Source: Candidatus Dormiibacterota bacterium (lineage in GTDB: Bacteria; Acidobacteriota; Polarisedimenticolia; Gp22-AA2). From it: 64,000 nucleotides of DNA. This document shows, piece after piece, positions 63,815 to 64,000 of this stretch. Position 1 is the stretch's first letter. Every line of letters begins with the position of its first letter. The translations under genes and the position numbers were made by a program. The stretch lies in contig DASQAT010000003.1 of NCBI GenBank assembly GCA_035635555.1, positions 53,927 through 117,926 on the forward strand, read 5' to 3'. The notes beneath the pieces are model-generated. The model was not told where the DNA came from. It made no database searches and saw only the letters and a list, made by a program, of their open reading frames with translations.

Positions 63815-64000
63815 ATCGGAAAATGCCCGACAAGCGTGTGGATGGGTGTCCGGATGAGGACGGGAAGGATGGACTCCTGTTCAGGTCCGACCGGACGCCG
63901 GTCTTCGGGAGGCGCGGCAGGGGCTCCGGTCAGGCGTTGCTGACGACTTCCTGAGTTTTCTCGCTCCCGGCACGGTTCTTTCTACAGGGAGTCTCCCCGC
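63815..64000. other. Non-coding tail of the window
   Basis: A 6-bp GACCGG/CCGGTC hairpin (63889-63903) followed by TTC lies 75 bases after the cupredoxin stop and could end transcription. No gene is recognised in the rest, which runs to the window edge. Confidence 0.35.

Overview
The window is a G+C-rich (roughly two thirds G+C) bacterial chromosome segment made almost entirely of core genes. There is no insertion sequence, phage, CRISPR array or rRNA operon in it. The gene set (RNase Y next to a YmdB-type phosphodiesterase, a menaquinol-type Rieske/cytochrome b operon with a large multiheme cytochrome, M16 protease pairs, formate-THF ligase, a c-di-AMP riboswitch, 6S RNA after zapA) and the codon use suggest an uncultivated Acidobacteriota-like or neighbouring deep-branching lineage. 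That placement is an inference from gene content only.

Layout. 1-0.9 kb: the start of an M20 amidohydrolase and RNase P RNA, both minus. 1-7.3 kb: dnaB, alr, a membrane PIN-TRAM protein, a TolB/TPR protein and fhs, tightly packed. 7.4-9.5 kb: a membrane protein and DAHP synthase on minus. 9.6-16.8 kb: tRNA-Val, then a translation block thrS-infC-rpmI-rplT-pheS-pheT followed by a zapB-like gene and zapA. 16.8-23.8 kb: 6S RNA, rny, ymdB-like, xseA, xseB, ispA, tlyA, nadK, mostly with overlapping ends. 23.8-30 kb: a CcmH-like protein, yqeY, a large membrane protein, and an active/inactive M16 peptidase pair. 30-32.4 kb: four small uncharacterised exported or repeat proteins. 32.4-38.6 kb: a transsulfuration pair, cutA, phosphohexomutase, eno and ftsB. 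38.6-41.1 kb: initiator tRNA with a strong terminator, then a c-di-AMP riboswitch controlling a KimA-like potassium transporter. 41.1-44.2 kb (minus): a corrinoid methyl-transfer operon (homocysteine methyltransferase, non-pyrrolysine MttB homologue, MetH-type reactivation domain). 44.2-50 kb: an EamA exporter, a FIST sensor overlapping a GIY-YIG nuclease fusion, a GT-C-like membrane protein, a stand-alone receiver. 50-57.3 kb: a double-domain M16 peptidase, moaC-mobA, mgtE and a HEAT-repeat membrane protein. 57.3-63.8 kb: a respiratory quinol-oxidising complex (Rieske, b6-type cytochrome b with a predicted heme-ci cysteine, extended subunit IV, an octaheme cytochrome on a coiled-coil stalk) and a secreted cupredoxin.

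Transcription signals are unusually readable. Several single genes (cutA, mobA, mgtE, the EamA exporter, the FIST gene, the HEAT gene, the GT-C-like gene) have a -10 hexamer only 6-8 bases before the start codon, which predicts leaderless mRNAs. Other units have ordinary -35/-10 pairs and Shine-Dalgarno leaders. infC appears to use an AUC start.

The most interesting points are the octaheme/coiled-coil bc-type complex, the corrinoid methyl-transfer operon without a local corrinoid protein, the FIST plus GIY-YIG pair with a dead exonuclease-like domain, an RNase Y whose HD motif reads HE, and a moaC whose extra C-terminus is entirely antisense to the neighbouring protease gene.
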